The notes under the pieces were generated by a model that did no database searches, had not been told where the DNA came from, and worked only from the letters and a program-made list of their open reading frames with translations. The position numbers and the translations under genes are program-made. From Sphingobacterium athyrii (GTDB taxonomy: Bacteria; Bacteroidota; Bacteroidia; Sphingobacteriales; Sphingobacteriaceae), in the NCBI RefSeq assembly GCF_003071065.1, contig NZ_QCXX01000002.1:744001-808000 (forward strand): a stretch of 64,000 nt of DNA, in the 5' to 3' direction. Shown one piece after another: positions 63,501 through 64,000 of this stretch (position 1 is its first letter; every line of letters starts with the position of its first letter).

Positions 63501-63892
63501 TATCAGGTAATTACCTGAACAACGATGATGATGGGGGCCGGATGGCCTATGGCCTGGCCAATCTGCCGGCCAAAGAATACTGGACACCGGACAACCCAAC
63601 GGATCGCTATGGCCGGATCGAAGCCAAAGGACCTGTCGGGGCAGAGGGTGCCCAGCGGCTTTACGACCGCTCTTTTATCCGGCTGGACAATATTTCTGTG
63701 GGCTATACACTGCCGGCATCGCTGACATCCAGGTATCACTTAAACCGGGTGAAACTATATGGAACGGTGCGCAACGTGGCTACCTGGACCAAAGACTGGG
63801 AATATGGTGATCCCGAAACATTTCATCCCAGCAATAACCCTCAGGGATGGGCCTCTCGTGTATTTACCTTCGGTGTGAATTTATCTTTATAA
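60536..63892 (+). CDS. SusC/RagA-family TonB-linked outer-membrane protein without STN domain
   Basis: 1118 residues. A long, polar N-terminus precedes the signal segment (PWLMCLVAFGSPIAALKA, about 24-41). No STN domain. CarboxypepD_reg of about 57-130 (ITGKIADSNGQPLSGVTVNV), plug with SusC signature (EEVVVVGYGTMRKKDLTGSV, DDIEQIDILKDASAAAIYGS), barrel ending in VFTFGVNLSL. Without STN it cannot signal to a FecR, so control should come from the repeats upstream. A SusD-type lipoprotein starts 18 bases later. Substrate unknown. Confidence 0.94.
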   Translation: MRNNCKLKQNDFFDSGKRTWMPSPWLMCLVAFGSPIAALKANESTQSIHRLNVQNREITGKIADSNGQPLSGVTVNVQGSRISAASKADGSYLITVPPGAEKLVFKLIGYITREVPITSTKVLDVVLTPSADALEEVVVVGYGTMRKKDLTGSVTQILPDRIANENPKTVQDILRGTAGMNIGYDASAKGGGSIEVRGKRSVYDSNSGHNNPLLVLDGMIFYGELSEINPDDIEQIDILKDASAAAIYGSKAASGVIIISTKKGRQGKPTINMTMNAGATQLSNYRKRFSPAAYMQHREDWYTKNTYGINPETGLYEAYQTRDDNGNLAVPYGFYLNPDQLPSSLSLDSWRALSTNENGESDLSIWGRRLGLQGNALQNFLNGKAVDWADHTFRTGFNQDYNASISGASDKVNYYLSMGYLKNEGTVISDTYKAVRANMKINAHVNKWLELGANVNFQDRSDGNIDIDLDQTLRNSPYADYADANGNPMQYPLSEQFSQRGYNYDFLQNYLELDKGYTVLNSIFNAKIKLPFNITYSFNASPRLQYFHDRYFMSAELPGSNPADRGANREQTKRFDWSLNNTINWEQTFADKHRLMVTLVQEAEEQQSWKDRIEARNILPSDALGFHNTKNGSKENSSFDSYDSHQTADALLARLFYSYDDRYMLTTSIRRDGYSAFGTSNPYATFPSVALAWNFSKEKFFKWTDVMDYGKLRASYGKNGNRQLADPNLALANLYAGSGKMHGYLNSAGELVQYRYLMVDRLANPNLQWEKTTAWNFGLDFGFLKNRISGSLEYYLMQTHDMIMEQKLPNFTGFSSITTNLGQVDNKGIELTLNTVNLQKDNLKWSTTFSFSYNKNQIVHLYKNYEDVLDANGNVIGRKEMDEISNGWFIGQPIGAIWDYQVTGIWQANEAAEAARYGQAPGDPKVANPYTADDVVNADGRKPVYNNNDRVFLGQTDPRFRWAMRNEFTLWKDLSFSFNIYSSMGHKSLSGNYLNNDDDGGRMAYGLANLPAKEYWTPDNPTDRYGRIEAKGPVGAEGAQRLYDRSFIRLDNISVGYTLPASLTSRYHLNRVKLYGTVRNVATWTKDWEYGDPETFHPSNNPQGWASRVFTFGVNLSL

Positions 63893-63910
63893 CCTGATTA
63901 ATTGATAGCT

Positions 63911-64000
63911 ATGAAATATACAATAAATACAACCGGATCTATCAGCAGGGGTATCGTCCTACTGCTTGCCGGTACGCTTGCAGTAAGCAGCTGTTCGAAA
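63911..64000 (+). CDS. SusD-like lipoprotein, first 30 codons (3' end outside window)
   Basis: Begins at ATG 63911, 18 bases after the SusC stop. The 30 visible residues form a lipoprotein signal ending VSSCSK (lipobox Cys28). SusD identity rests on position after SusC. Confidence 0.75.
   Translation, partial: MKYTINTTGSISRGIVLLLAGTLAVSSCSK

Overview
The window reads as chromosomal DNA of a Bacteroidota bacterium, most likely a Sphingobacteriaceae member close to Sphingobacterium. That genus-level guess is inference. The grounds are several large TonB-dependent and SusC/RagA receptors, two FecI-type sigma/FecR anti-sigma pairs, SusD lipoproteins, GH97, GH127/146 and GH43 enzymes, DUF4876/DUF6850/DUF4959/DUF4998-type proteins, and -7 promoter boxes of the Bacteroidota form TAnnTTTG. 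I found no rRNA, tRNA, CRISPR array, prophage or intact insertion sequence.

Region 1 (1-11.9 kb, + strand) is the tail of a glycan-degradation operon: a GH97 enzyme cut by the window edge, a GH28-like beta-helix hydrolase, a GH127/GH146 beta-L-arabinofuranosidase, a secreted alpha/beta hydrolase, a heparinase-like polysaccharide lyase and a GH43 enzyme. A LacI-type regulator follows and a strong terminator closes the region. The enzyme mix suggests an arabinose-containing, acidic plant glycan (pectin side chains or arabinogalactan). Region 2 (12-23.7 kb) holds housekeeping and stress genes: an iron-type alcohol dehydrogenase with its AraC regulator, a lipoprotein plus CPA2 cation/proton antiporter, an AGCS amino-acid symporter, a MscS-type channel, and, divergent from the channel, gpsA plus a phosphatase/GT20 fusion that looks like glucosylglycerol-phosphate synthase/phosphatase. 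This last block reads as an osmotic-stress module.

Region 3 (23.7-35.2 kb) has a four-gene minus-strand operon (small secreted protein, TonB receptor, DUF4876 lipoprotein, DUF6850 barrel). It is divergent from a secreted gingipain/caspase-like peptidase with C-terminal HEAT-like repeats. A serine hydrolase and another AraC regulator follow. Region 4 (35.2-46.1 kb) has a minus-strand FecI-FecR-TonB receptor-lipoprotein-lipoprotein locus, then a plus-strand siderophore-type TonB receptor preceded by two small proteins, one with an HMA-like pattern and one cysteine-containing.

Region 5 (46-50.4 kb) is a mixed set: SUMF1-like protein, DUF3667 protein, PAS-LuxR regulator, Crp/Fnr regulator, CPBP protease and an orphan HicB-like protein. 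Region 6 (50.6-64 kb, + strand) is a polysaccharide-utilisation-type locus: sigma factor, FecR, SusC with STN domain, SusD, a DUF4959/DUF5000-type lipoprotein and a DUF4998 lipoprotein. A 520-bp regulatory gap follows with two sets of helix-phased direct repeats, then a second SusC without STN domain and the first 30 codons of its SusD partner at the right edge.
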